DNA of 64,000 bases from Verrucomicrobiota bacterium (GTDB lineage: Bacteria; Verrucomicrobiota; Verrucomicrobiia; Opitutales; Opitutaceae). Positions 17,035 through 26,067 of this stretch are shown here, piece after piece. The stretch's first letter is position 1. Each line of letters opens with the position of its first letter. The translations under genes and the position numbers were made by a program. Below the pieces are notes generated by a model, which saw nothing but the letters and a program-made list of their open reading frames with translations, made no database searches and was not told where the DNA came from. Location of the stretch: positions 1-64,000 of the forward strand of contig JAFAAS010000116.1 of NCBI GenBank assembly GCA_023426435.1. The letters run 5' to 3'.

Positions 17035-19318
17035 TGTGACTTTGACGCAGGCGCAGCCACGGCCGCGCATCGAACTTTCCTGGCAGTTGGCGCGCGGGCG
17101 CGTTGCGGACGACGATGCAGCGGCGCAATGGATTCCGGCGGTGGTGCCGGGCGCGGTGCAACTGGATTGGGCGCGGGCGCACAACCTGCCGGATTTTCAC
17201 GTCGGCGATAATGTGCGGCAGTGGCAGGGGCTCGATGAATCGCACTGGACGTATCGCGCCGAGTTGCCGGAACTGCCGGCACGCGCGGCGGGCGAGCGGT
17301 TGTTCCTGGTGTTGGAAGGCGTGGATTACGAATGCGAAGTCTCGCTCGGCGGCGAGCGGCTGCATCGTCACCGCGGATTGCAAACGCCGATCCGGCTGGA
17401 TGTGACGGACAAAGCGCGCGCGGGCGCGGCGGTGTCGGTGCAGATATTTCCCGCGCCGAAATCGCGGCCGACGCCGGTGCATCGATCGCAGGCGGACGAT
17501 TCGTGCAAACCGCCGGTGGCGTATGGGTGGGATTTTCATCCGCGATTGATTCCGCTCGGGCTCTGGCGCGAGGCGTATCTCGAGACGCGACCGGCCCGGC
17601 ATTTCGCGGCGAATCCGGAAATCAACTACACATTGGACGAAGCGTGCACGCGCGCGACGGGGCGGCTGGAGCTGAAGCTTTCGGGCGGAGCGGAGGAAGC
17701 GGTGGTGCGCTGGCGGCTCAAGGCGCCGGATGGCCGCGTGGTTTTGACGGAGGAGAAAAACGTGGGGGCGGGTGAAGAGGCGGTGGCGATTCCGTTCGCG
17801 ATCGACTTGCCCGCGGAAACGTTGTGGTGGCCGCACGATCAAGGGCAGCCGGCGCTTTATACGAGCGACGTGGAACTGGTTTCGGCGGATGGAGCGGTGA
17901 TCGAACGCGCGGAGCGCCGAGTGGGTTTTCGGCGGGTGCGGCTGGTCATGGCGCCCGGCGAGTGGGACACGCCGGCGGTGTTTCCGAAGTCGCGCAGCCG
18001 TCCCCCGCTGACGCTGGAGATCAACGGCCGATCGATCTTTGGGAAAGGGTCAAACTGGGTGGGGCCGGACGTGTTTCCCGGGCGGGTGACGGCGGAACGT
18101 TACGACGAATTGTTGGAGCTGGCGCGCGCGAGCCATCTCAATTTTCTGCGGGTGTGGGGTGGGGCGACGGCGCCGCACGATCGGTTTTACGAGCGGTGCG
18201 ACGAACTCGGCTTGATGGTGTGGCAGGAGTTTCCGCTCGCGTGCAATCTCTACCCCGACGACGCGGATTTCCTGAACGTGCTCGATCAGGAATCGCGGAG
18301 CCTGATCGCGCGGCTGCGCGGTTTTGCGTCCGTCGTGCTGTGGTGCGGCGGCAACGAGTTGTTCAACGCGTGGTCGAAGATGACCGATCAGTCGCTGCCC
18401 CTGCGGCTGCTGAATCGCAACTGTTACGACCTCGATCCGCAGCGTCCGTTTCTCCCGACGGCGCCGATCGACGGCATGGGGCACGGGCATTACGTGTTTC
18501 GCGACGCGACCACCGGCGAGGAGGCGTGGGCGATGATGCAGCGGTCGAATTGCACGGCGTATTCGGAATTTGGATGCCCGGGGCCCGCGCCGCTCGCGGT
18601 GCTCCGGCGAATCATCGGGGAGGACGAGCTTTGGCCGCCGCGTCGCGGCACGGCGTGGGAAACGCATCATGCGTTCGGCTCCTGGCAGGCGGACAGCTGG
18701 CTGCATCTGGCGACGATCGAGCGGTATTTCGGACGCAGCGCATCGTTGGAGGAGCTGGTCGAACGCGGGCATCTCCTGCAGGCGGCGGGGTTCCAGGGGA
18801 TGTTCGAGGAGGCGCGCCGGCAGAAGCCGACGGCGAGCATGGCGTTGAACTGGTGTTTGAACGAGCCCTGGCCGTGTGCGGCGAACAACAGTTTGGTGGC
18901 GTGGCCGTGCGAGCCGAAACCGGCGCTGGCGCGGGTCGCGAGGGCGTGCCGGCCGACGCTGGCAAGCGCGCGCATCCGGAAATTCGCATGGGCGGCGGGC
19001 GAGTGCTTCGATCCTGAAATCTGGTGTTTGCACGATGCACCCACCGGACATGCGGCGGTGGAGATTGCGGTGTGGCTCGAGTTGGACGGCGTGCGGCATC
19101 ACCTCCTGACGTGGAACACGGGCGAAATCATCGCCGGCACGAATCGACGCGGCCCGCGCGCGCAGTTCACGCTGCCCGAATTCGCGGCGGAGCGTTTCAC
19201 GCTGCGCCTGGAAGTGCGCGATCAAGCGAAGTGGAATTCTGAATACACGCTCGTGAAAGCGCGGGCGCCGGAGTCGGCGGCTGCTGTCGAGCACATCGAA
19301 GGAGCGCTGAACGTCTGA
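17027..19318 (+). CDS. GH2 beta-mannosidase, second copy
   Basis: GH2 enzyme of 763 residues with the beta-mannosidase architecture. The acid/base is E444 in WCGGNE (439-444), and the nucleophile is E514 in YSEFG (512-516). N-terminal jelly-roll features such as YGWDFHPRLIPLGLW match the family. No signal peptide, so likely cytoplasmic. It is shorter than and clearly diverged from the 833-residue copy at 1212-3713. It overlaps the PfkB kinase by 8 bp and closes the DeoR operon. Its product (mannose, if the family assignment holds) would feed the isomerase and kinase encoded just upstream. The next gene is a separately controlled GntR-type regulator. Confidence 0.88.
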   Translation: MNDVTLTQAQPRPRIELSWQLARGRVADDDAAAQWIPAVVPGAVQLDWARAHNLPDFHVGDNVRQWQGLDESHWTYRAELPELPARAAGERLFLVLEGVDYECEVSLGGERLHRHRGLQTPIRLDVTDKARAGAAVSVQIFPAPKSRPTPVHRSQADDSCKPPVAYGWDFHPRLIPLGLWREAYLETRPARHFAANPEINYTLDEACTRATGRLELKLSGGAEEAVVRWRLKAPDGRVVLTEEKNVGAGEEAVAIPFAIDLPAETLWWPHDQGQPALYTSDVELVSADGAVIERAERRVGFRRVRLVMAPGEWDTPAVFPKSRSRPPLTLEINGRSIFGKGSNWVGPDVFPGRVTAERYDELLELARASHLNFLRVWGGATAPHDRFYERCDELGLMVWQEFPLACNLYPDDADFLNVLDQESRSLIARLRGFASVVLWCGGNELFNAWSKMTDQSLPLRLLNRNCYDLDPQRPFLPTAPIDGMGHGHYVFRDATTGEEAWAMMQRSNCTAYSEFGCPGPAPLAVLRRIIGEDELWPPRRGTAWETHHAFGSWQADSWLHLATIERYFGRSASLEELVERGHLLQAAGFQGMFEEARRQKPTASMALNWCLNEPWPCAANNSLVAWPCEPKPALARVARACRPTLASARIRKFAWAAGECFDPEIWCLHDAPTGHAAVEIAVWLELDGVRHHLLTWNTGEIIAGTNRRGPRAQFTLPEFAAERFTLRLEVRDQAKWNSEYTLVKARAPESAAAVEHIEGALNV

Positions 19319-19396
19319 CGCGCGAGCGTCTTTTAATCGTTCCAGATTCGTTACCGTGAACGTGATCGCCCGATTTTTCTTTCGCCGGCTGAAACC

Positions 19397-19429
19397 TGTG
19401 CTAGGCTAGAGCGTCATTAGCATAGCACA
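19397..19429. promoter_or_regulatory. Inverted repeat abutting the GntR-type regulator start
   Basis: TGTGCTA (19397-19403) and TAGCACA (19423-19429) are perfect inverted arms separated by 19 bp, and the second arm touches the ATG at 19430. A small internal palindrome, CTAG-G-CTAG, lies at 19401-19409. The position over the start and the dyad symmetry suggest an autoregulatory operator for the downstream regulator and its operon. Confidence 0.55.
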
Positions 19430-20491
19430 ATGGCTGAAACCCCAACTATTCCGCCGAACGGGCGCAGCCGCATCGCGGCCGACAAGATCCGCGCCGAGAT
19501 CATTTCCGGGCGTTATCCGCTTGGAACCCAGCTGCCTACCTTCGACGTCCTGGTAGAGCAACATGGGCTGAGCCGGGCGACGATGCAGGCGGTAATCCGC
19601 CAGCTTCGGCAGGATGGATTTGTGCGGAGCGTGCATCGGAGCGGTCTCTTTGTGTCGGAGACGCCCCCGCATCTGTGTCGGTTCGGCCTCGCGTTTTCCG
19701 ATGTGCCGGGCGGTCCGACGTGGAACCGTTTCATGGGCGCGTTGCTCGCGGAGTCGCCGGTGGTCGCGGCGGCGCAGGGACGGGTGCAGATCGTGCCGTA
19801 TTTCGGATTGCTGCCGGGCGTTCACAACGACGCGCGCGAGCGTTTGTTCGCGGATGTGGCGAGTCAGCGGCTGGCCGGCGTGATCGTGACGCGCGGGACC
19901 GGGTTTCTGCTGCGCGAGTTGAAGGAGCACGGTTTGCCGTGTGCGGCGATCAATCATCTGGTCGCGGAGACCGACGGCGTGCCGGTGGTGAACACGGACG
20001 ATCCGTTGTTGATGACGAAGGCGTTGAACTGGCTCGCGGAGCGCGGCCGGAAGCGGGTGGCGGTGCTCGCGATGCGTCCTTCGCATGAAGTGTTGGTCGC
20101 GACGTGCATGGCTGCGGGTTTGAGCACGAAGCCGCACTGGTTGTGTCCGATCGGCCATGAGGCAAGCGGGCAGGTGAAGGCGGTGGTGCAACTGCTGCTC
20201 GACTATCCTGCGAAGGAGCGGCCCGACTGCCTCGTCGTCGCGACGGACAATTTCGTGGAAGAGGCACTGGCTGCGATTCACGCAACGGGAATCGTGATCG
20301 GTCGCGACATCGACGTGGTGGCGCATTGCAACTGGCCGTGGCCGGTCGAGAGCCCGCTGCCCATCACGCGCGTGGGATTTCACTCGCATCATTTTCTCAA
20401 CCTCTGCCTCGAAGAAATCCGCCAGCAGCGGCGGGGCGAAAAACCGTCGCCGATCACGCTGGTGCCGGCGCTGTTCGAGCACGAACTATGA
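19430..20491 (+). CDS. GntR-type regulator with LacI-like sensor domain
   Basis: Regulator of 353 residues. Residues 10-80 form a GntR winged helix (AADKIRAEIISGRYPLG, then LSRATMQAVIRQL and the wing SVHRSGLF). Residues 85-350 resemble the periplasmic-binding-protein fold of LacI regulators (GVIVTRGTGF, VVNTDDPLLM, DCLVVATDN). This AraR-like hybrid arrangement usually senses a free sugar. It overlaps the next gene by four bases, so it is the first gene of the operon that runs to 25845. An inverted repeat covers its own start. Confidence 0.87.
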   Translation: MAETPTIPPNGRSRIAADKIRAEIISGRYPLGTQLPTFDVLVEQHGLSRATMQAVIRQLRQDGFVRSVHRSGLFVSETPPHLCRFGLAFSDVPGGPTWNRFMGALLAESPVVAAAQGRVQIVPYFGLLPGVHNDARERLFADVASQRLAGVIVTRGTGFLLRELKEHGLPCAAINHLVAETDGVPVVNTDDPLLMTKALNWLAERGRKRVAVLAMRPSHEVLVATCMAAGLSTKPHWLCPIGHEASGQVKAVVQLLLDYPAKERPDCLVVATDNFVEEALAAIHATGIVIGRDIDVVAHCNWPWPVESPLPITRVGFHSHHFLNLCLEEIRQQRRGEKPSPITLVPALFEHEL

Positions 20492-21585
20492 AAACGCCGC
20501 GGTCCAATCGTGCGACTCCGATCCGGCGGCGGTGGGCGGTGGGCCTGGCGCTGACGATCGCGGTTTGGGCGGCGGGCGGGACGAGCGTGGCTGACGGTGC
20601 GGCTGGTCCGCTGGTGTTGGAAAACGCCGCGGTGCGCGTCGTCGTCGATCCGGCGGTCGGGCGGGTGATGGAATTCACGCCGAAGGCGGAAGGAGCGAAA
20701 AACCTCCTATGGACGAACGAGCCGCAGCAGATCGAGCGGGAAGCGGGGCAGGCGGGTTATCGAAACTGGGGTGGCGACAAAGTGTGGCCCGCGGCGCAGC
20801 CGTTCTGGCGGTTTGCGATCGGTCGTATCTGGCCTCCGGATACGGCGACGGATGGCACAGCGGCGGTGGCGGAGCGGATTTCGCCGCGCGAGATGCGACT
20901 GGTTTTTCCAACGAGCGCAGGATTCGGTTCGCGGTTGACGCGGGAATTCGAGTTGAGCGCGACGCACGCGGTGCTGGTGATCCGCAATCGCATCGAGCAG
21001 GTGAGGACGTCGCCGTTTCCCGCGCAGGCGTGGAGCATCACGCAAGTGCCGCTGCCGGAGCGCGTCGTGCTCGATCTGGCGAGCGACGCGCCGCCGGGGG
21101 TGGAACAGCCGGTGAACATGAACGCGCTGCGCGCGCAGCCGCCGCTCGGCGGGCAGGCGTTTCTCGAAGGCACGGTGGCGCGTGGAGAGGGCTGGGTCAG
21201 CATGCGGCCGACGCGTGAAGGACAGCAGAAGTTTGGCACGCTGGGCCGCTGGATCGCCGGCGTGTGGCCGAAAGGCGTGCTGGTGCAACGCGTCGCGCTC
21301 GATGCGGAAGGGATGTATCCGGAGGCGACTTCGCTGCAGTTTTACTACAGCGGCCCGTATGGCGAATTGGAGACGCTTGGACCGGCGCGGTTGCTGCGCG
21401 CCGGCGAGGCGCTGACGACGACGGTCGTTTGGCAATGGCTGCCCGACATCGATTCGTCGTTTGACGATGCGGGCGTTGCGCGCGCGGTGGCGGCGGCGGA
21501 ACGCGATCTCGTTCAGGCGGGCGTCGACGGGACGAACGCGCTTGTGCCGCCGACGGAGTTTACCCCCGCGAAGACCCACCCTTAA
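20488..21585 (+). CDS. Secreted DUF4380-like protein (mutarotase-like fold)
   Basis: Protein of 365 residues with a hydrophobic signal segment after a basic start (RRRWAVGLALTIAVWAAG, about 13-30), so probably periplasmic. The remainder is beta-rich with segments like VVVDPAVGRVMEF and ENAAVRV, which resemble the galactose-mutarotase/aldose-epimerase-like sandwich found in DUF4380 proteins. No catalytic residues can be assigned. The start at 20488 overlaps the regulator stop (ATGA); a longer open frame upstream is just overlap. It stands 13 bp before a GH140-like gene, so a role in binding or conditioning an oligosaccharide is likely. The family call is tentative. Confidence 0.6.
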   Translation: MKTPRSNRATPIRRRWAVGLALTIAVWAAGGTSVADGAAGPLVLENAAVRVVVDPAVGRVMEFTPKAEGAKNLLWTNEPQQIEREAGQAGYRNWGGDKVWPAAQPFWRFAIGRIWPPDTATDGTAAVAERISPREMRLVFPTSAGFGSRLTREFELSATHAVLVIRNRIEQVRTSPFPAQAWSITQVPLPERVVLDLASDAPPGVEQPVNMNALRAQPPLGGQAFLEGTVARGEGWVSMRPTREGQQKFGTLGRWIAGVWPKGVLVQRVALDAEGMYPEATSLQFYYSGPYGELETLGPARLLRAGEALTTTVVWQWLPDIDSSFDDAGVARAVAAAERDLVQAGVDGTNALVPPTEFTPAKTHP

Positions 21586-21598
21586 CGGACCCTGCCCC

Positions 21599-22945
21599 AT
21601 GCTCTCGAATCTACGCATCAGTTCTGACCGTCGCTATTTCGTCACGGCCGATGGCGCGCCGTTTTTCTATCTCGCGGACACGGCGTGGGAGCTGTTTCAC
21701 CGGCTAAATCGCGAGGAGGCTGAGATGTATTTGAGCGATCGCGCGGCGAAAGGTTTCAATGCGATCCAGGCGGTGGTGCTCGCGGAAGCGGACGGATTGC
21801 GCACGCCGAATGCGACGGGTGAGTTGCCGCTGCACAACCTCTCTCCGGCGCGGCCGAACGAAGCTTATTTCAAACACGTGGACTGGATCGTGGACCGCGC
21901 GGCGGAGCTCGGTCTTTACACGACGATGCTGCCCACGTGGGGCGACAAATGGAACTGCCGAAGCGACGCGGGCCCGGAGGTTTTCACGCCGGCGAATGCG
22001 GAACAGTTCGGCGAGTGGCTGGGGCGGCGCTATCGGTCGCGGCCGGTGATCTGGATGCTCGGCGGCAACCGGAGTCCTGAAAATCCGCGTCACTATGCGA
22101 TCATCCGCGCGATGGCGGAGGGACTGCGGCGCGGCGACGGCGGCGCGCATCTGATGACGTTTCACACGGCGGGCGCGGCGGGTTCGGCGGAGTTTTTCCA
22201 TGGCGACAAGTGGCTCGATTTCAATTCGCGCCAGCATGGACATGACACGGACTTCACGCGCTATGCGCTTACGCGGGCCGACTTCGAGCGTTCTCCGGCG
22301 AAGCCGGTGATCAGCGGCGAACCGGTTTACGAGGATATTCCGGTGTCGTTGCAGACCGTGAATCCGACCTACACGAATGCGGCGGATGCGCGGCGCGCGT
22401 TTTACTGGAATGTTTTCGGCGGCGCGTGCGGTCACACGTATGGGCATCATTCGGTGTGGCAGTTCTACGAAGAAGGCCGCGCGCCGCGTTACGCGCCGCT
22501 CATGTCCTGGCGCGAGGCGCTGTTGCAGCCCGGGGCGTTTCAAATGGGAATCGGCCGGCGTTTGATGGAGTCGCGGCCGGCGGCGGGGCGGGTGCCGGAC
22601 GAGGCGTTTCTCGTTGCCTCGGAAACGGTGCCCGGTGCGGGTCGCGCGCGGCTGGTCGCGACGCGCGAAATCAACGGCGCGTATGCGATGGTGTATCAAC
22701 CCGAGAGCCGACCCTTCGAGGTGCGGCTCGACCGGATCTCCGGCGGCGCGGCCAACGTGTGGCGCTTCGATCCGCGCACGGGAGCGGCGGCGAACCTGGG
22801 CACGTATCCGACGACGGGCGTGCACCGTTTTTGTCCGCCGATGCGCGGCGAACGGCTCGATTGGATTTACGTTTTCGATGACGCGTCGCGCAACTGGCCC
22901 GCACCCGGCGGTCAGCGAGCGGCAGCCCCCCGACTATTCTCATGA
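21599..22945 (+). CDS. DUF4038 / GH140-like glycosidase (Asp-to-Asn variant)
   Basis: Protein of 448 residues from the ATG at 21599, with the DUF4038 barrel and a C-terminal putative collagen-binding-type sandwich. Hallmarks are FFYLADTAWELFHRL near the start, LPTWGDKW and the GEPVYED motif (E241). GH140 members such as the Bacteroides apiosidase hydrolyse apiose linkages in rhamnogalacturonan II. In this copy the loop normally reading GGD is GGN (N157), whereas the paralogue at 32510-33970 keeps Asp (D178). If that Asp is catalytic, this copy may have altered or lost hydrolysis. No signal peptide is obvious. It overlaps the next gene by four bases. Confidence 0.82.
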   Translation: MLSNLRISSDRRYFVTADGAPFFYLADTAWELFHRLNREEAEMYLSDRAAKGFNAIQAVVLAEADGLRTPNATGELPLHNLSPARPNEAYFKHVDWIVDRAAELGLYTTMLPTWGDKWNCRSDAGPEVFTPANAEQFGEWLGRRYRSRPVIWMLGGNRSPENPRHYAIIRAMAEGLRRGDGGAHLMTFHTAGAAGSAEFFHGDKWLDFNSRQHGHDTDFTRYALTRADFERSPAKPVISGEPVYEDIPVSLQTVNPTYTNAADARRAFYWNVFGGACGHTYGHHSVWQFYEEGRAPRYAPLMSWREALLQPGAFQMGIGRRLMESRPAAGRVPDEAFLVASETVPGAGRARLVATREINGAYAMVYQPESRPFEVRLDRISGGAANVWRFDPRTGAAANLGTYPTTGVHRFCPPMRGERLDWIYVFDDASRNWPAPGGQRAAAPRLFS

Positions 22946-25845
22946 GTGATACCCTGAAGCTTTTCACCCTCGCCGGATGCGGCGCGATACTGGCGGCGGC
23001 GGTCGTGGCGAGCGAGCCGCGCGAGACCCTGCCGCTTTACCAGAGCGAGCGTTTGACGAAACAGGCGCCGGCGATCGACGGCGTGCTCGATGACGCGGCC
23101 TGGCAGGGCGTCACGCGAGCGCCGATCCAGCGCCAGCATCACGACGAAAAACCGCTGCCGGAAGGCGCGCGCAACGTCGGCTACTGGATGGCGACGTGGG
23201 ATGCGGAGAATCTCTATCTCGGCATGCGCGTGATCGACGAGCACGTGAACGAGACGCAATCGAGGATCTACGAACCGCACAACGACGTGGTCGAACTGTT
23301 CTTCGATCCGTTGCTCAACTACCAGTTCAACCTGCAATATCGCGTGTGGCCGTTTGGCGTGGATGGTGGACGCGGCGATGTGTCGCAAGATCCGACCTGG
23401 GGACGCTGGGACGTGGCGAGCACGCGGACGGAGGACGGTTATCTGACGGAAGTGCGCGTGCCGCTGTCGCATTTCATGGAAGTGGCGCAGATCGACCTGC
23501 GCGCGGGCAGCCTCATTGGTTTTGATTTGTCGGTGCATGACGTGCCGTTCCCGACGAGCGAGCAATGGGTCCCGCCGAAGGTGACCGGTTGGGCGGGCGA
23601 CGGGACGAACTGGCAGTATGCTTCGCAAAACGGATTGCTGGCGCTCGGTGTGCCGAGCGCGGACGAGATCGCGGCGGTGCGTCCGCATCAGGACGACATC
23701 GGTGAAACGCCCGTGGACGAGGCGATGGCCTTGTGGCCGGACCTCGGGTTGGTGAGCGGCTTTTTCAATCTCGACGTGCTCAGGCAATCGTGGTCGTGGG
23801 AGAGTTTTCAGCCGTGGCGGCTCGGACGCGTGCGACATCCGTTGATCGACGGACGCAATGACCATGACGCGCGCACGGTGAACCGCACGGTCGGGCCGCA
23901 CGCGCACGGCGAAGCGCTGGAAGTGAAGCCGCGCGTGGTCGAGTTGACGCTGTCGGGCGAGCGCGAAGGGCGGCTTCATGAACTCACGGTGCTGACGACG
24001 CCGTTTCATCCGGCGATGAGTTATCGGACAAACTCGTCCTCGCTCACGCTCTTTGACGAAATGACGAGTGTCGGCCAGCCGACGGGGCCGTCCTACGTCG
24101 CGCTGCCGCTGGCGAGTGGTGTGGCGGTGCGCGCGGTGCCGACGCAGGGTGGGGCGGTTTACGACGCGGCGCGCGACGGCGCGCTGGCGGAAGGATGGGT
24201 GCTGGTGTGGTTCGGCCGCGAGGCGGACGGGCGCGCGACGGATTTCCCGGTGGCGGTTTATCCGAATCGGAGCCCGGAGCGGATCGACGTGGCGGCGGCG
24301 GGCGGACTCGCATGGACGTTTGGCGGGGCGGCGCGCAACGCGCTGACGTTTTTGCCGCTTTACGGTATTTCAGCGGTGGATACGGCGACGACGGCGGCGT
24401 GGACGCAGACGGGCAACCTTCCGGCGGACGTGCAGGCGCGCGTGCGCACATGGCAGGCGCGCAGCCGGCGGCTGCCGCTTGGCGTGCGCGAACTCTGGCA
24501 GTATTTGCCGGAGCGGCGGGCCTTCGAGTTCCGGCATCAGTTCGCGTATTCGGAGGATTTGTCGCACTGGCCGGTGAAGGAGGAACTGGTGGCGCCGCTG
24601 CCGATGCTGCTGTCGAACACCGAAGCGGCGAAACGCTATGCGAGCGCCGGGCTGGTCGATCTCGATTACGCGCTGTTTCAAGGCGGGTATTACGGCGTGC
24701 TGGGCCGGCCGGAGATCCGGTTGGAGCTGCCGGAAGTGAAGATCGAGACAGTGCCGCCGCGACTGGATCGCGCGCGATTGTCGCAATCGCCGCTCGGACG
24801 GAAATACCTGGCGGAGCTGGATGCGCTGGGGCTCGCGAAGATTTTTCAGAGCAACATGGACCGGGTGATGGCGCGGTCGCATTTCATGCCGCACATCTGG
24901 CCGATGATCGAGAAGCCGGATTTGTATTCCGGTTTTTGGTTGATGACGGAGGAGGAGCGGACGGCGTTCGTGCGCCGGGTCGAGGCGGGTTATGCGGACA
25001 TCATTTTCAGCGACGACTGGCGCGAGCGCTTGTGGCCGGACAAGGCGCCGTATCTCGGCAGCGATTTCCGCTATGGGAATCTGACGTATCCGTATGGCGT
25101 GGCGGAGCCGTATTACGGCGTGGTCGAGATGCTCTCGAAGATGAATTATTTCTGCGCGGGCCAGGACGATTACAGCGTGATGGTCCGGCACTGGGATCGG
25201 ATCAAGGAGCTCACGGAGATCATCTGGCACGGCGGATTCGCGCAGTATCGCTACGACGGCGGCGCGATGATCGGCGAGGCGCTCGTGGGTTTGGTGAAAG
25301 GCGCGGAGGCGGCCGGAGATCGGAAGATGCAGCGTCGCGCGATGCTGAGGCTTGCGCAGCATGCGGCGAGTGCGGCGGGTTATCTGGAAGGTGGCGAACG
25401 ACTCGCGAAGGACAAGTCGTGGGCGCGACGCGGGATGTCGCCGGTGCTGCTGGGGGATGTTCAGCAGACGACGCCGACCACCGCGGCTAAGATCGCGGAC
25501 GGAACGCTCACGGGTTCGGACGGCATGCTGTATTGGGATCGTGGTTACGGGAATCCGGTGGTGCTGCGCGACCACGCGCGTGCCCAGGTGCAGGCGATCG
25601 AGAACAAGATCGATCGGGAGATCCCCGACTGGTTCAAGGAAACGGATCACAATTTCAAACGGCGCGACGGCATTTACCGCCGGTTCACCGTGCGCGCGCA
25701 TTCGCTGCGACAGCCGATCGCCGAGCTCGAGCGCCAAGTCGCCGGGTTGCGCGAAACGCTGCGCAAGGACGTCGAGTTCGATGCGGGAGTGTTGATTCTC
25801 CTGCTGCAGCGGATTCAGGAGGAACTCGATCACCCGAAAAATTGA
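22942..25845 (+). CDS. Large exported protein with N-terminal CBM9-like domain
   Basis: Protein of 967 residues with a signal peptide (LFTLAGCGAILAAAVVAS). It is followed by a carbohydrate-binding-family-9-like domain (about 35-230) recognisable from the opening 'APAIDGVLDDAAWQ' and 'VVELFFDP'. The middle and C-terminal parts, roughly 250-967, are not recognised. They contain helical segments around 680-850 (SNMDRVMARSHFMPHIW, MIGEALVGLVKGAEAAG) that could be an alpha/alpha toroid, and a coiled-coil-like end (IAELERQVAGLRETL). Last gene of the GntR-type operon, with a four-base overlap to the GH140-like gene. Function unknown; an exported polysaccharide lyase or glycosidase is a guess. Confidence 0.65.
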   Translation: MSDTLKLFTLAGCGAILAAAVVASEPRETLPLYQSERLTKQAPAIDGVLDDAAWQGVTRAPIQRQHHDEKPLPEGARNVGYWMATWDAENLYLGMRVIDEHVNETQSRIYEPHNDVVELFFDPLLNYQFNLQYRVWPFGVDGGRGDVSQDPTWGRWDVASTRTEDGYLTEVRVPLSHFMEVAQIDLRAGSLIGFDLSVHDVPFPTSEQWVPPKVTGWAGDGTNWQYASQNGLLALGVPSADEIAAVRPHQDDIGETPVDEAMALWPDLGLVSGFFNLDVLRQSWSWESFQPWRLGRVRHPLIDGRNDHDARTVNRTVGPHAHGEALEVKPRVVELTLSGEREGRLHELTVLTTPFHPAMSYRTNSSSLTLFDEMTSVGQPTGPSYVALPLASGVAVRAVPTQGGAVYDAARDGALAEGWVLVWFGREADGRATDFPVAVYPNRSPERIDVAAAGGLAWTFGGAARNALTFLPLYGISAVDTATTAAWTQTGNLPADVQARVRTWQARSRRLPLGVRELWQYLPERRAFEFRHQFAYSEDLSHWPVKEELVAPLPMLLSNTEAAKRYASAGLVDLDYALFQGGYYGVLGRPEIRLELPEVKIETVPPRLDRARLSQSPLGRKYLAELDALGLAKIFQSNMDRVMARSHFMPHIWPMIEKPDLYSGFWLMTEEERTAFVRRVEAGYADIIFSDDWRERLWPDKAPYLGSDFRYGNLTYPYGVAEPYYGVVEMLSKMNYFCAGQDDYSVMVRHWDRIKELTEIIWHGGFAQYRYDGGAMIGEALVGLVKGAEAAGDRKMQRRAMLRLAQHAASAAGYLEGGERLAKDKSWARRGMSPVLLGDVQQTTPTTAAKIADGTLTGSDGMLYWDRGYGNPVVLRDHARAQVQAIENKIDREIPDWFKETDHNFKRRDGIYRRFTVRAHSLRQPIAELERQVAGLRETLRKDVEFDAGVLILLLQRIQEELDHPKN

Positions 25846-26067
25846 TCGGCGCGCAACGATGGCCGGACTGCGGACGAGCTAAGTGTTCGTCTTTGATAAA
25901 CAAAATCCGGCCATATTCACTTTTACGCCGTCCGCAGCGACATTCCTGTTGACCGCCACTCTTGAGCGTTCTGGTAGTGCATCCGCGGAGACAGAAAGTG
26001 TTCGTGGAGTAAGAACGTGACGCGGACGTTTCATGTTTTCGATCAGTAAACAACCAAACAGACCCCT
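25846..26067. promoter_or_regulatory. Leader and promoter region of the TonB-receptor gene
   Basis: This 222-bp gap is A+T richer than its surroundings. It holds a 10-bp direct repeat AAGTGTTCGT at 25881-25890 and 25996-26005, and 9-bp inverted repeats CTGCGGACG (25868-25876) and CGTCCGCAG (25929-25937). A TTGATA at 25893-25898 could be a -35 element, but the spacing to TATTCA (25914-25919) is only 15 bp. No Shine-Dalgarno site precedes the ATG at 26068. Probably the regulated promoter for the receptor; the regulator is unknown. Confidence 0.4.
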
